Below, one piece after another: positions 1 through 10,088 of a stretch of 64,000 nucleotides of DNA; within the stretch, counting starts at the first letter, position 1; every line of letters starts with the position of its first letter. The notes under the pieces are model-generated. The model was not told the origin of the DNA. It ran no database searches and saw nothing but the letters and a program-made list of their open reading frames with translations. A program made the position numbers and the translations under genes. The stretch covers positions 1 through 64,000 of the forward strand of contig CAVVNF010000026.1 of NCBI GenBank assembly GCA_963749535.1. Reading direction: 5' to 3'. The DNA comes from Chersky-299 sp963749535 (lineage in GTDB: Bacteria > Actinomycetota > Thermoleophilia > RBG-16-64-13).

Positions 1-441
1 ACGCATTGCTGGGATCCCTGATCGCAGCTGCCTGTTGGGCCGGGTTTCATCCTCCTGGCGAAGCATGTGTCACGCGCATGAGTCCCTCCGGGTCACGACG
101 CTCACGTTGTGCGGCTCCGCGGTGGTGCTGACGCCCATCCTCCTCGCGACCCGTGTGAAGATCGCCGGTCATGCCACTGGCATCCTGGGCCTTGTGGTGG
201 CTGTCCTGTCCTTGGCCCTACCCTATTTCCTCCAGCCGCCATCCAGCGGGTCCGCACGTCCACGTACGGAGTCCTGCTCAGCATCGAACCTGCGATCGCT
301 GCCCTCATGGGTCTTGCGATCCTATCTCAACGCCTGACCTTCAGAGAGATCGGCGCGATGGTGGCGATCATGGTTGCGGCAGGGGGCGCCAGTTGGACCA
401 GCGCGTCGGGACAGGCCGAGACAAGCTCCCGTTGCGCCTGA
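1..441 (+). pseudogene. EamA/RhtA-like exporter, broken 3' part
   Basis: This is the C-terminal half of a drug/metabolite transporter of the EamA (RhtA-like) family, an inner-membrane exporter. The signature is split over three frames. A hydrophobic start (ALLGSLIAAACWAGF) is in frame 3 near base 3. A membrane segment (GILGLVVAVLSLALPYF) is in frame 2 near 180-230. The typical last helices (TSTYGVLLSIEPAIAALMG, then REIGAMVAIMVAAGGA) are in frame 1 from about 250 to the stop at 441. At least two frame changes are therefore needed, near 50-100 and near 240. The 5' part lies outside the window. Family recognition is good. Whether the breaks are real decay or sequence error cannot be decided here. 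Confidence 0.6.
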
Positions 442-613
442 GTTGGAGCGTAGCCACCCTCAACCGCGGCAACCACGTGCGTCGGCGACACGGCCGAGCC
501 GGCGTGAGTGAAACCAATACGGGCCCCGCGGGGTCTCAAGGCCGCACGCTCAGAGCGGGCAAAAGGAGGGCAAAGAGGCGAATACAATCGCTGAATGGTG
601 TTCGGTTGGCGAA

Positions 614-3444
614 CTAGCCCTTGCTCTCGTCTTCAGGCAGACCAAGCCCCAATGTCAATTCTTGAGCCGCGGCCCGGCCGACGTTCAACTTCTCGAGCCG
701 GGCAAGAATCTCGTCGCGTCCAGTGGGTAATCCCAGCCATAGGCGGCATGAACGGCGCGGTCGAGTCGCTCGTGCGCCTGAGCCAACCACGAAGGACGTT
801 GGTTGTAGAGGTTCGTGAGCGTGCGCGCGCAAGCTCGGCTTCTGCAGGCCGGGCGGGTTGAGCCAGCCGACGCGAAGCGTGTCGAGCGCTTCGGCTGCCT
901 CCGCTACCTCCTCTATCGCCTCGTCCGGGCGCGTCGGGGAAAGGGAACGTCTCGAAGGTCGTCGTCGGCGTGTAGCGGAAGCCGCTCTCGACCTCGCAGC
1001 TGCGTGCCCGAGTCGCACGCGCCCACAGCTCATGCACGGACGAGTGGAGCACGCCGAAGAAGTAGTCGTCGTCACGGGCGAAGACGATGAGCTGGCATGA
1101 TCCGGCAGGGTCTGCCCGTCGAGCCAGACGAACAGGCGGTGCTTGGTGATGCGTCGGCGTCGCGATGAACCGAGACAAGCCCGCCAAGGCGCCTCGCATC
1201 TCCGACCGCGGCTCGACATGGAGCCACCATCGCTCGGCGTAGGCGTCGCGCCGGTTCTCGATGCGTGTCGGCATCACGTGCCGTCTTGACATACTCGAAC
1301 GGCGCCTCGTAGAGCGCGGCTTCTTCGATCGGCATGGTCGGTCCCGAAGTCGATGATCCACATGCCCCGAGGCCGCCTGGTAAGGTCAAGTCCGTTCACC
1401 CAGGGCCGGACAACGTCGGCGTTCGATCGCCCGTCGGGATTCGGACTTGCGAGCATGGCCTGCGCCACTTCTGCCGAGATGTCGAAGGCGCCGCCTTTCG
1501 TGTCGCCCATGAAGGCGATGCCGAGGTTCTCCTGTGAGGCGGTGGACGCGGGTGAGGTCGATGCCCGCCGTCAGGTTCGCGTTGATGGCCGCGACCGGCT
1601 GGCCGTCAAGGTGCCGCTCCTCTCGGAGCCGTCGTCGTAGCCGACAAACGAGACATGAACCGCCGCGCCCTCCACGACCCAGGCTTCATCGGCCCAGGCG
1701 AGGAAGATGTCGCCCGTCTCCTTGATCCGTTCGAGCACGCGACGGTTGGCGCCGCCGCGGATGCCTTGCGTAGCGAGCAGCCCCACCCTTTTCACCTTGC
1801 CCGCCTCGACCATGGCCCGGGCCTTTTCGTGCCAGTAGCAGACCAGGTCGGCCTCGTGCGGCACCCGGCCCTGGTAGACCCGGAAGAGAGCGTCGACGTA
1901 GTCGTCGCCCAGGTTCGCGCGCAGCAGCTTGCCGCCGAGGAACGGCGGGTTGCCGACGATGACCGTGGCCTCGGGCCAATCCGGCTTCCCGCGGATCTGC
2001 CGGGTCGCTCAAGTCGAGTACCGCGTCGCGACACTCGATGTTGTCGAGCGGACGCAGGATCGGGTCGCGCGAGATAGGCGAACCCGTTAGCTGAGCATCC
2101 ACTGGATCTCGCCGATCCAGATGACGACCCGGGCAAGCTCGGCGGCGTAGGTGTTCAGTTCGATCCAAGCAGCGCCTGCGGTCCCACCTGGGGGAACTGC
2201 ATCGGCATCGATCAGGGTGAGCGAGGCCCAGAGGATCGCCTCGCGCTCCAGGTCCTTGAGAGCCTGCAGGGCCAGGTAGAGGAAGTTGCCGGAACCACAG
2301 GCCGGGTCGAGGACGCGGACGGCGCGAAGACGTTCGAGAAAGGCGTTAAAGACAGCGACCGGGTTCTTTGCCGCCGGGGTGCGGGCGGTGATCTTCTTGC
2401 CTTCGGCGACGAGAGCCAGCACCTGCTCCTTCGTCTGCTTCGAAGTCGCGGCGCAGCGGGAGCCATGAGAACCGGCTCGATGAGGCGCATGATGGAGTGG
2501 CGGTCGGTGTAGTGGGCGCCCAGTTGCGAGCGCTTGCTCGGATCCAGGCCGCGTTCGAAGAGGGTGCCGAAGATGGCCGGCTCTACCTGGGACCAGTCCA
2601 GGCGGGAGACCGCCTCGACCAGCTGGATCTCCTCGGACATCATGCGGCACCACCTGCGCCGCCATCGAAGAGACCCGCCGTTGAACCACTGGATGCGCTC
2701 GGCCCCGAAGAGGCCGCCGTGCTCGGACATCTTGCTGAACAGATCACTGAGTCCGCCGGTGAAGACAGCCGGGTCGTTTTGCGCCCCAGCGGCAAGACGC
2801 CGCAAGAGACCTGAGGGAAGCAAGCCGGCATCTTCGGCAAACATGCAGAAGAGGAGCTTGTTGAGGAAGTGGGCGACTTCCTGGGGCTCGTGGCCCCGAC
2901 CACGGAGGCGCTCGGCCAGTGAGGCGAAGTGCTGGGCGGCTTGAGCGGTCAGTTCATCCCGGGTCTTTCCTGGCCGCAACTCCTCCGGATGCCCCATGAC
3001 AGCGCGCAGAATCCGGAGCGGCTCCGTCGGGTCTGCGAGAAGATCGTTCAGGGCGAAAGCGTGAACGACCGCCGGGGTATTCGTGAAGTTCGTGTGCACC
3101 TCGAAGCGATCGAGGTCGCAGACCACCAGCAGCGGAGGGTTATCGAGGGCCTCCCGGTATTGGAGGAGTTGGTTGTAGGCGGCGGCTAGGTTCTTGCGCT
3201 TGCCCTTGTATTCCCAGGCGAAGAAGCCCCGCTTCCACACGTCGGCGAAACCGTCGCCGCCCTCGATCTTGCCGGCCCCCTTCTCGAAGGCGTAGGTCTC
3301 TCCGGTCGGGTCGGCCTCATTCGGCGTCGGGACCTCCAGCATCCGGCAAAGGTCGATGAAGTGTTCCTGGGAGGCCGCGCGCTCCGTGCGCGTGCTGCCT
3401 GCCCACTTGGTGGCGAACTCGGCAGGTGAAAGGGTGCTAGTCAT
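614..3444 (-). CDS. MmeI-like type IIL restriction-methylation enzyme (frameshifted)
   Basis: A single polypeptide of about 940 residues that would both methylate and cut DNA, as in the MmeI family (919 residues). The start ATG at 3444 follows a good ribosome site (cggagcgg). The N-terminal nuclease motif D-x9-E-x-K is intact (D68, E78, K80, in DVWKRGFFAWEYK). A helical connector follows, then methyltransferase motif I (DPACGSGNFLYLAL, near 2290) and motif IV (GNPPF, near 1945). The target-recognition end carries the family signature FRYTPTTTFETFPFP near 950, and the C-terminus is LEKLNVGRAAAQ. These pieces lie in all three minus frames, so roughly ten indels interrupt the gene. All key motifs survive, which argues for sequence error or very recent decay. 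It is the last gene of an apparent three-gene minus-strand operon. Confidence 0.72.
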
Positions 3445-3656
3445 TCCGCTCCGTTTTGAGAACCAGTCAGGCATGGCGTCCTTCAGACGCTCTTCCCGGC
3501 TCCTGTACGTCAGCTCGTTCACGGTATAGCAGATTGGCACCCACCAGCAAGCCCATGGGCATGAAGCCCTCATGTTGTTGCCACCATATGCAGGCCGAAC
3601 CTTTGTTCCCAATTTGAGCCGCTGTTGCTTGCACGTTCGAAGCTGCAGCGCCTGCC

Positions 3657-4180
3657 TTAGGCGTCCGCCCACATAGCCGCTTCGTTTTCAAATACAAGAA
3701 CGGCCTGCGGCGGGGGTTCGCCCATTTCCAGAAGTTCCCGTACGCCCCGAGCCCAGGTGTCTGGCTTCACAGTTCGAAGGTAAGACACCCAGATGCTGAA
3801 AGGGCATGGTCAGGCTGCGATCACCCGATTGAACCCAAAGGACAGCTTCATCTACCGGAGGGGCACCGGGTGTTCGGCAAAAGCAGGATCCGGTTAGACC
3901 GGCTTGCTCCAGGCACGCGATAAGGCCATCAACTGAGACGAAAGCCTCGAAAATAACAAAATCGCAGATGATTGCCGCACAGTCCTCAGGGCTGAGAGGA
4001 TAGATCGCAAACGGTGCCATGACCGATGAGCGCACGCAGCGGTATCTCCACTTTTTCCCGTCACGCGTGCGTAGTCACCATTCCAGCTTGCTCTAGCGCT
4101 TCTTCCTTTGCGGCTGAGAGAGCCTGCTGTGCACCCGCCGGATTCTCCTCCCACAGCTGATTCACCACCAGGGGAGCCAT
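3657..4180 (-). CDS. Unknown protein in restriction operon (frameshifted)
   Basis: I do not recognise a family. Coding character continues through two frame changes. The first segment starts at ATG 4180 (MAPLVVNQLWEENPAGAQQ) and is open to 4061. The main segment is in the next frame (MAPFAIYPLSPEDCAAIIC and onward). The last segment, after a shift near 3780, reads VKPDTWARGVRELLEMGEPP and stops at TAA 3657-3659. Joined, they give about 170 residues, soluble, with no signal peptide. If the first shift is not an error, the second segment would start at GTG 4035, which has a GGAG upstream. The gene begins 4 bases after the stop of the upstream gene and lies about 210 bases before the MmeI-like gene, so co-transcription is likely. 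Confidence 0.4.
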
Positions 4181-4184
4181 CGCA

Positions 4185-4989
4185 TTACAGCCTATCGTGA
4201 AGGAACCCTAACGTCCCGCATCCATTTTCCTTCGCAAGCTGAATGGCTTCATTCAGCTTCGGAAGATCAGTCCGATACGGCTCAGATACCTTGACGATCC
4301 TTCCGACGCCCGGTTCTCCCGGAAGAAACATCCACGAGTGCGCCCAGTGTTGCCCCGATCCGCTCCATTTGTTTCTTATCCACGCGATTACTCGCCTTCA
4401 CCTCATGTAGCAACGCGCCCTTGTCTTCTGTGAACTCCGTGATATCGGCGATCCTCAGGCAGTTTGTGAGGTCAGGTAGCAGAGCGAAGTGACGCGAGTC
4501 GCGCCAGCAGCTTTCCACCCGACCAAGTTCGTATGCGAACCCGCCCTTTCCCAGAATGGCCCTGGTGACTGGTTGCGGGAAAGAGCGAGGATAATGCGAC
4601 GATCGTAGTCGAAACAGCGCCAAGCAAGCGCGTCTCCGACACTTCGAATCTGACGAGCGAGACGTGCAGATACGAGGGCTTCGAATTCCCAGCTCTCGGT
4701 TCGCCTTGGATCCAAACCGTCGGCCGGTTCTGGGTAGTCCCCGGGAACCGTCTTCTTGTGCCCTTAGCCGCTTGATCGCGTGGGAACATTGCGCGCGCCG
4801 TTCTTCAACCCTGTAGAGTTCGCCGCCAAGAAGCCGCTGGAACTCGTAGTAGTCCTCAGGTGAATCGCAGCCCCGTAGCCTTCTGATAAGTTCCACTAGG
4901 CGCGGGAAGAGGGAGCGCTGGGCAGGATCTACTACCACGGCCGCCATTTGGTCCGGCGCCAATGATCGTAAAGGCTCGCCTGCTTTCAT
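4185..4989 (-). CDS. Unknown protein with possible PD-(D/E)XK motif (frameshifted)
   Basis: First gene of the restriction operon, about 268 residues once three frame changes are joined. It starts at ATG 4989 after a GAGGTG ribosome site. Segments in order: MKAGEPLRSLAPDQMAAVVV; then, in another frame, RRTESWEFEALVSARLARQI; back to the first frame with GKGGFAYELGRVESCW; and finally VSEPYRTDLPKLNEAIQLAK, ending at TAA 4185-4187. The stretch RIADITEFTEDKGALLHEVK resembles the D...E-x-K metal-binding pattern of PD-(D/E)XK nucleases, which would fit its place beside a restriction enzyme. This motif is short and the fold is not shown. No known family was recognised. The next gene follows after 4 bases. 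Confidence 0.42.
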
Positions 4990-5634
4990 GACGACGCACC
5001 TCGGGCCCTATCCTCTGGCTCCCGCCGGGCCTGGGCTGCGACCCGCTCCAACTGGGTTCGCCACCCCAAACCTCATCATACTGGGGTTGCCTCATTTTGG
5101 CAGGACCCCACCCGACACTACGGAAGCTTCGCCCCGTTGGGGAGGTGGGCCCTACTGGGCGGGTTTAACACGCTGGTGCCCCTGGCCGTCGGTGCCAGGC
5201 GACGAAGTTCGTCCGCCATTAGGCACATGAGCTCGCTGCCGGACTACCACCGTCTCCACCATGCTCGGGTGGACCGAGCGGTGACAAGTAACCGTCCCGA
5301 CGCTCTTGAATCTGAACTGAAGGTGATGCCGGCGGCCATATCACCGCTGTTGAACTCCCATGTGTCGCCGAACAGATGGTGCGGAAACCCGTGTGGACGT
5401 GCTACGTAGTTGGCGAGGGGGGTGGCAGCCACTGTTCGCACCAACCCAGCCGTGCAGCGACAGCCATAAGGGGCAGTGCGACCCAACGGTGTTAGCCTAA
5501 TAGCGTCGCAAAATGGGTTGGAAACCAAGCTAACGGTGTTGGGCACGATGTAGGGCGGTGGTCTTGCAGTCGATTCGGCACATTGTTGTAATCTGGGACG
5601 AGTTGAGCACGTCAGTGAACGACACCTGGATTCA
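4990..5634. other. Intergenic stretch without confident gene
   Basis: About 645 bases between the minus-strand restriction operon and a plus-strand unknown gene. Open frames exist on both strands, but none shows recognisable protein character or a good ribosome site. The promoter of the restriction operon should lie in the first part, just above 4989. Confidence 0.5.
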
Positions 5635-6183
5635 ATGTCGGCTGCGTTCTTCAAGCACTACGTGGCAGCATTCCCGCAGGGAGCCAGCACCCCAGAGTCA
5701 CCGATTGTCATGGCCACCAAGTCGCCCATCCTCGCTCACCTTAAGATTGACTCCTTTCTTCATCGAAGGTGTCTTTATCCCATACTCCAAGCAGAACAAG
5801 GACCTGGCTCTCGTGAAGTACTGCTCCACCGGAGTGATCGACCAGGATGAAGCGTTTCACTTCCTGCTAGACGACCTCCGGAATGCCCGGTATCTGAGAA
5901 GGGACACTCCACTACTGGCAGACTACGCCGTCCTGGTCTGTTTCATCACGAGCGATCGTCTCGCGACATGGCGCAGGCCATCGACTACGTGCAGTCCAAA
6001 GGCCACAGAATAAAGACCAACTTCGCCTCCGTCAAAATCCCGAAGCTTCCCTCGCCAAACAACGAGCGGATCGCCTTCGTGGGCCGGGCCGTCGGAACCG
6101 AGCTGCGCAGGTGTTTCGTGCGCTTGGACGGGGACTTGCTTATTCTCGACATGCACCCGTCCATTGGAGGCGTAAGCAAGTAG
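5635..6183 (+). CDS. Unknown protein (frameshifted)
   Basis: A protein of about 180 residues that I cannot assign to a family. The N-terminal segment starts at ATG 5635 (MSAAFFKHYVAAFPQGASTP). After a frame change near 5758 it continues as FIEGVFIPYSKQNKDLALVK and LLDDLRNARYLRRDTPLLAD. After a second change near 5960 it continues as MAQAIDYVQSKGHRIKTNFA and ends at TAG 6181-6183 (MHPSIGGVSK). Composition and joining of frames support real coding. No signal peptide or membrane segment is seen. It is divergent from the restriction operon across a 645-base gap, so it might belong to the same defence-type neighbourhood, but that is only positional. Confidence 0.4.
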
Positions 6184-6536
6184 TCCGCACGGGCCGCAGG
6201 AACTCACCGATGTCCTGCGCCTCGCTTAACCTCGGATGGTCGCTTCGACTGTACAATCAAGTGGGGAGTTTTGAGCGGGGCATTGGGTAGTATCCACAGG
6301 GCCACAGTGGATTTTAACCAGCAACCGTCACGAGGCACACATGGCGATGGGCCAATCCATCCTCCTGCCAGGCCGTCTCCCTGCCTGGTCCCCACTTTCA
6401 CCGCGAGCGGCCCGCATCTGAGACCGTTGCCTCCTTTCCACTTGAGGGTCCGGGGGGCCGGTTGCACAAGGCAGGTCTAGTCCGGTAGACTCCTTGCTCC
6501 GTTCCGTTCAGAGCAGCCAGGGGGCAAGAAGCAAGA
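6184..6536. other. Intergenic region upstream of integration host factor
   Basis: About 350 bases with no open frame that looks coding. It should contain the promoter of the integration host factor gene. I see no clear terminator or repeat. Confidence 0.4.
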
Positions 6537-6862
6537 ATGAGCGAAGCACCAGCCAAGGACTCCACACCCAGCCGCAGCGACCACCAAAGAAGGGAGGCCC
6601 TTGCCCGAGCCAACCAGGTGAGATCTGCGCGGAGCCGTCCTAAAGAGCAGCTTAAGCGAAAAGAGGTAAGTCTTGCCTCCCTGCTCGCTCGACTATCCCT
6701 CCTATCTGGCGACCGCCAAGGTCAACGATCTACTGCAGGCTCTCCCCGGCTGCGGGCCCGCCAGGGCAGGTAAGCTCCTCGCGAGCTGCCGCATCAGCTC
6801 CATCAAGACCATGGCCGGCCTTACCCCACGCCAGCGCCAGGCGCTTCTCGAGGTTAGAAGGG
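6537..6862 (+). CDS. mihF: Actinobacterial integration host factor (frameshifted)
   Basis: A small nucleoid-associated DNA-binding protein of the actinobacterial mIHF/sIHF type, unrelated to the HU-like IHF of proteobacteria. It starts at ATG 6537 after an AGGGGGC ribosome site. The first frame gives the charged N-terminal helix (ALARANQVRSARSRPKEQLK). One extra base near 6685 moves to the frame LDYPSYLATAKVNDLLQALP, followed by GCGPARAGKLLASCRISSIK and LTPRQRQALLE. That is the helix-two-turn-helix core of the family, with its LPG(x)G(x)xRA signature. The end is uncertain: the intact reading frame runs on to about 7152, but a further shift near 6850 would give the usual short C-terminus with a stop near 6862. 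The tyrosine recombinase gene follows on the same strand. Placement in the family is confident and is the main evidence for an actinobacterial host. Confidence 0.72.
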
Positions 6863-6973
6863 TAGGCGTCTCTCCGGGCGGATATGCCCGGCCACCTCTT
6901 GCATTCTTCAACTTGCTTTGCTCGGCGGCCGAGCGAACATGGTGTCGCCCGCAAACCGACACCGGAGGCCGCC

Positions 6974-7926
6974 ATGCCCCACGCCACCGCCCTCGCCTTC
7001 CCCGAGGAGAATCTCATCGGCTGGGAACGGGCCCTGTATGCCTTCCTGGTCGAGAAGGAACGACGGTCGGGATCGCTCCGCACCGTCGAAGGCTACTCCC
7101 GCATGCTCCAAGACTTCTTCGGCAGGGTGGGCAAGGCGCCAGACACAGGTGACGGCGCAAGAAGTCTTCGTGTGGGCCCACGGCAAAGGGCTTTCCGGCA
7201 AGGACCCCTCCCCCGTCACCATCGGCGCGCGCATGGCCTGCCTCTCCTCCTTCTTCCGCTTCCTCATCCGCATGGACATCGTCCAGAGGAATCCCTGCGA
7301 TCAAGCTGGAGCGACCGCGGACATCCACCCCTCCGGCCCGGGTCTCTCGGCCGAAGAGGTCCGACGGCTGCTGGCGGTAATACCCGACACCCCTCCGGGC
7401 CTGCGGGACCGGGCCATCATCCTCACCCTGGTGCTCACCGGTCGCCGGCGGGCCGAGGTCTTTCGGCATGACCGCCGGCGACTTCAGCTTCGATAACGAG
7501 ATCTGCTTCTATTCCTACAAGGGCAAAGGCGGGAAAACCGGACGGCGGGAGCTGCCCCGTCCGGCGCTGGACGCGCTCCGAGCCGCCCTGGCGGCCTACG
7601 GGCGCGAGCTTGAGCACATGTCCCCCCAGGAGTCGCTGTGGCCCTCTCCGGCCGCCACCAACGGGGAAGGGCTCCGCAGCGCCACCTTCTATGGCCGCTT
7701 TCGCCGGTATCTGGAGAAAGCTGGGCTTCCCCCCGCCGGGCTTCACATCCTGCGTCACAGCGCGGCCAAGCTGCGCCGGGATGCCGGAGAGAGCATCGAG
7801 GACGTGTCCCGCTTTCTTGACCACAGCTCACTGGCGGTGACCACCATCTACCTGCGCCGCTTGGAAGGTCAGGAGGACCGAGGCTGGGGCAAGGTGGCGG
7901 AGGCCATCGGGGTGGCTCTCCTTTAA
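6974..7926 (+). CDS. Tyrosine recombinase/integrase (frameshifted)
   Basis: A site-specific recombinase of the phage-integrase (XerC/D-like) family, about 315 residues. The start ATG 6974 has a strong GGAGG 8 bases before it. The N-terminal SAM-like DNA-binding domain (GWERALYAFLVEKERRSG) is in the first frame. After an extra G near 7150 it continues as TAQEVFVWAHGKGLSGKDPS. The catalytic part carries the first arginine (LTGRRRAEVF), then after a shift near 7465 the lysine region (YKGKGGKTGRREL), the HxxR box (HILRHSAAK) and the nucleophile region (FLDHSSLAVTTIYLRR, where the Y is the nucleophile). Near 7290-7340 two further compensating shifts are likely, because AIKLERPRTSTPPAR appears in another frame. 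No attachment site was identified. Being next to a DNA-bending factor is suggestive but could be chance. Confidence 0.72.
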
Positions 7927-8184
7927 CAGCCTAAGAGCCCCGCGGTCACGGTTCTCTGGGCAAGGGGCGCCACATTGCCCCCTCCCGCGCGTTGACGCAG
8001 ATGCTTCACAAGCATCCCACAAGAACCTAGTATCGGGTCTAGGATCCGGCAGCAGCCCCTGCATTCCTCCGAGGCTGTCTGGATTCCGGAACGCACACGG
8101 GCGTCCGATCCGACACCCGGGCGCCCCGCTTCTGTTTCCCACGAACTCTCCGGGCGGTTGAGAGTCAGCCCGGCGAGCCGGTCC

Positions 8185-8467
8185 TTACGCGCCCACGGCT
8201 TCGACTTCTTCAAGGACCGTCACCTTGAGGGGCCAACCATGCCGGCCCATTCCAGAGCTTCTCCTTGTTCGAAGGAGGTAGCGAAGCCTCGCGCCTTCTC
8301 CACATCATCCCACTCAAATAGAGCCAGGTACTCATGGGGATTGTCGACCGAGCACAACAGGCGCCACCCTTGCAGCCATGTAGCCGACGCCGTTGGCCAT
8401 CGTTATCGAAGACAGGCTTGAACTTGGCGTAGTCTGACACAGTATGCTGAACGAGAACATACGGCAT
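8185..8467 (-). CDS. Dimeric alpha-beta barrel protein (ABM/cyclase-like, frameshifted)
   Basis: A protein of about 93 residues resembling the antibiotic-biosynthesis-monooxygenase/cyclase-like ferredoxin-fold family. It starts at ATG 8465-8467 (MPYVLVQHTVSDYAKFKPVF). The typical middle comes after a shift near 8370: LLCSVDNPHEYLALFEWDDV, then EKARGFATSFEQGEALEWAG. A second shift near 8230 gives the end PLKVTVLEEVEAVGA with TAA at 8185-8187. Members of this family commonly have no proven substrate, so no function is claimed. A start further upstream (8497) is open but has no good ribosome site. Confidence 0.6.
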
Positions 8468-8729
8468 GATGGAGCCCCTTTCGCGGGCCTCGGACAACCA
8501 GGGCCATCACTCTACTATAGGCCGCCTTACGTGTGAACTAGACGAGTCGCCCGGCTCATCGGTTGCCACCGCACACGGGCAAGTGGGGTGTACACGGGGT
8601 ATACAGGAGGCCTGGCTACTGGAGACCACACAGGAGAAACCGGTCGCGGCGTTGGCTGGATGTTGGCTGGCAGGGTTCCGACCGAAGCTGGCCTGAGATG
8701 AAGTATTGCTCAAGCGGCGGCATTCTAGG

Positions 8730-8802
8730 TGGCGGGACCCGGATTTGAACCGGGGACACCATGATTTTCAGTCATGTGCTCTACCAACTGAGCTATCCCG
8801 CC
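8730..8802 (-). tRNA. tRNA-Phe (GAA)
   Basis: The minus strand folds into a full cloverleaf. The acceptor GGCGGGA pairs with TCCCGCC, the anticodon loop is CTGAAAA with anticodon GAA, and the T loop is TTCAAAT. The discriminator base is A. CCA is not encoded. Confidence 0.95.
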
Positions 8803-8950
8803 ACGCCACTGTCGGTCCGAACGGGACTGCTCGGGCCGACACCGGGCCGCAATACTAGCCGAGGGCCTGGAGCATTTCAAGCGAGAACACCGCGCTCCCC
8901 CACCTCGCCGGCCTTGTCCGCGCGCCCCTAACCCTTTATCATACTCATCG

Positions 8951-8974
8951 ACATATGAACACGTGCTCATATGT
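8951..8974. promoter_or_regulatory. Probable ArsR/SmtB operator palindrome
   Basis: A 24-base near-perfect palindrome (22 of 24 positions symmetric), with arms ACATATGA and TCATATGT around a central CACGTG. The ATATGA...TCATAT layout is close to known SmtB/ArsR-type operators. It sits 33 bases before the ATG of the ArsR-family gene at 9007, so autorepression is the natural reading. Confidence 0.65.
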
Positions 8975-9006
8975 CCGGGCACTGACAGGCTGCTAGGAGT
9001 GAGACG

Positions 9007-9420
9007 ATGGTGAAGCATTCAGATGAGGCGTGGAGCTCGGACGAGAGATCGGACGAGCAGGCTCTCGACATTCTCGCCCAGTGGAAGGCGCACTCCCTCG
9101 CAGCACAGGCGGAAGCCGAAAGATCCGCGGGTTGCGAGGAGGCCGCCAGAGTGGCCGACTTGTTCAAGGTTCTCGCCGACCCGACCCGGGTTCTTGCGAT
9201 CCAAGCACTGATAGCGGGTGGGGAGATGTGCGTCCGGGATATCGCCGCTGCCGTCGCCATGAGCCAGTCGTCCATATCGCATCACCTGCGCATCCTGAGG
9301 CATTTCCAGCTTGTTCGAGCGAGGCGCAGCGGCCGCGAGATCTTCTACAGCCCTGATGACGTCCACGTTGAACTCTTGCTAAACGTCTGCCTCGATCACT
9401 TGAACCACATCCGACGATGA
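9007..9420 (+). CDS. ArsR/SmtB-family metal-responsive repressor
   Basis: A winged-helix repressor of 137 residues that would release DNA when it binds a metal or thiol ligand. The ArsR core runs from about residue 45 (RVADLFKVLADPTRVLAIQA). It includes the conserved EMCVRDIA segment at the position of the ELCVCDL metal-binding box, where one of the two usual cysteines is kept and the other is R. The recognition helix is SQSSISHHLRILRHFQLV. The N-terminal 40 residues are an acidic extension with one cysteine (AGCEEAARVADL). The start ATG 9007 follows a weak GGAGTGAGACG. A palindromic operator lies just upstream and a terminator downstream, so the gene is probably monocistronic. No metal transporter is next to it, so the effector is unknown. 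Confidence 0.85.
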   Translation: MVKHSDEAWSSDERSDEQALDILAQWKAHSLAAQAEAERSAGCEEAARVADLFKVLADPTRVLAIQALIAGGEMCVRDIAAAVAMSQSSISHHLRILRHFQLVRARRSGREIFYSPDDVHVELLLNVCLDHLNHIRR

Positions 9421-9458
9421 GTTCGCCGGACCGCGGGGCGGCAACAGGACCCAAGTAT

Positions 9459-9484
9459 CAAGCTTGACTGGAGCTTGGCTTTTT
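9459..9484 (+). terminator. Rho-independent terminator after arsR-like gene
   Basis: A 6-bp stem (CAAGCT / AGCTTG) with a 7-base loop, followed by GGCTTTTTC. It lies about 40 bases after the repressor stop codon. Confidence 0.55.
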
Positions 9485-9548
9485 CGGCGGAGGATACACG
9501 CGACTGCGCCCGGCCATTCCGGGGAGCATGCGATGGGGAAATGAAAGG

Positions 9549-9622
<74 letters not shown>

Positions 9623-9732
9623 GCGATGTCACTGCTTGCAGAGCGCCTTGAGATGGCACCACGAGCGACGAGATTATCTCACGCTCCACTGCCTTTTGTC
9701 CTCACGCTCACGAATCACGCTCACGAAACAGG

Positions 9733-9804
9733 TGGGCGCAGCAGGATTTGAACCTGCGACCCCCTGCTTGTAAGGCAGGTGCTCTCCCACTGAGCTATGC
9801 GCCC
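9733..9804 (-). tRNA. tRNA-Val (TAC)
   Basis: Minus-strand cloverleaf: acceptor GGGCGCA with TGCGCCC, anticodon loop CTTACAA (anticodon TAC) and T loop TTCAAAT. Discriminator A. Confidence 0.95.
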
Positions 9805-9825
9805 AGGCGCCCCAACCATGGGAAA

Positions 9826-9898
9826 TGCCCCCAGGGGAATTCGAATCCCCGCCGTCGCCTTGAAAGGGCGATGTCCTAGGCCGCTAGACGATGGGGGC
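9826..9898 (-). tRNA. tRNA-Glu (TTC)
   Basis: Minus-strand cloverleaf: acceptor GCCCCCA with TGGGGGC, anticodon loop CTTTCAA (anticodon TTC) and T arm GGGGATTCGAATTCCCC. It lies 21 bases from tRNA-Val on the same strand and is likely co-transcribed with it, as Glu-Val-Asp. Confidence 0.95.
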
Positions 9899-10088
9899 AC
9901 ATGACGCTGTCGAGCCGCGGACGGCTCGCAGCCCGGAGATGCTAACACACAAGCGGCCTGTGTCCAAATCGTCGCGCGCGGGTCTGACTTCAAATGGCCG
10001 GCCTCGAACCGCGGGCAAGGAATCCGCCCGGGCTTGGTCACACGCGTTAGAATAGTGCGTCGCAGTCACAAGTGGTCTGTAGGAGCCT

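Noticed and set aside
5244..5654. A 136-residue minus-strand open frame in the gap after the restriction operon.
   Set aside because: No ribosome site, no family and poor codon character.
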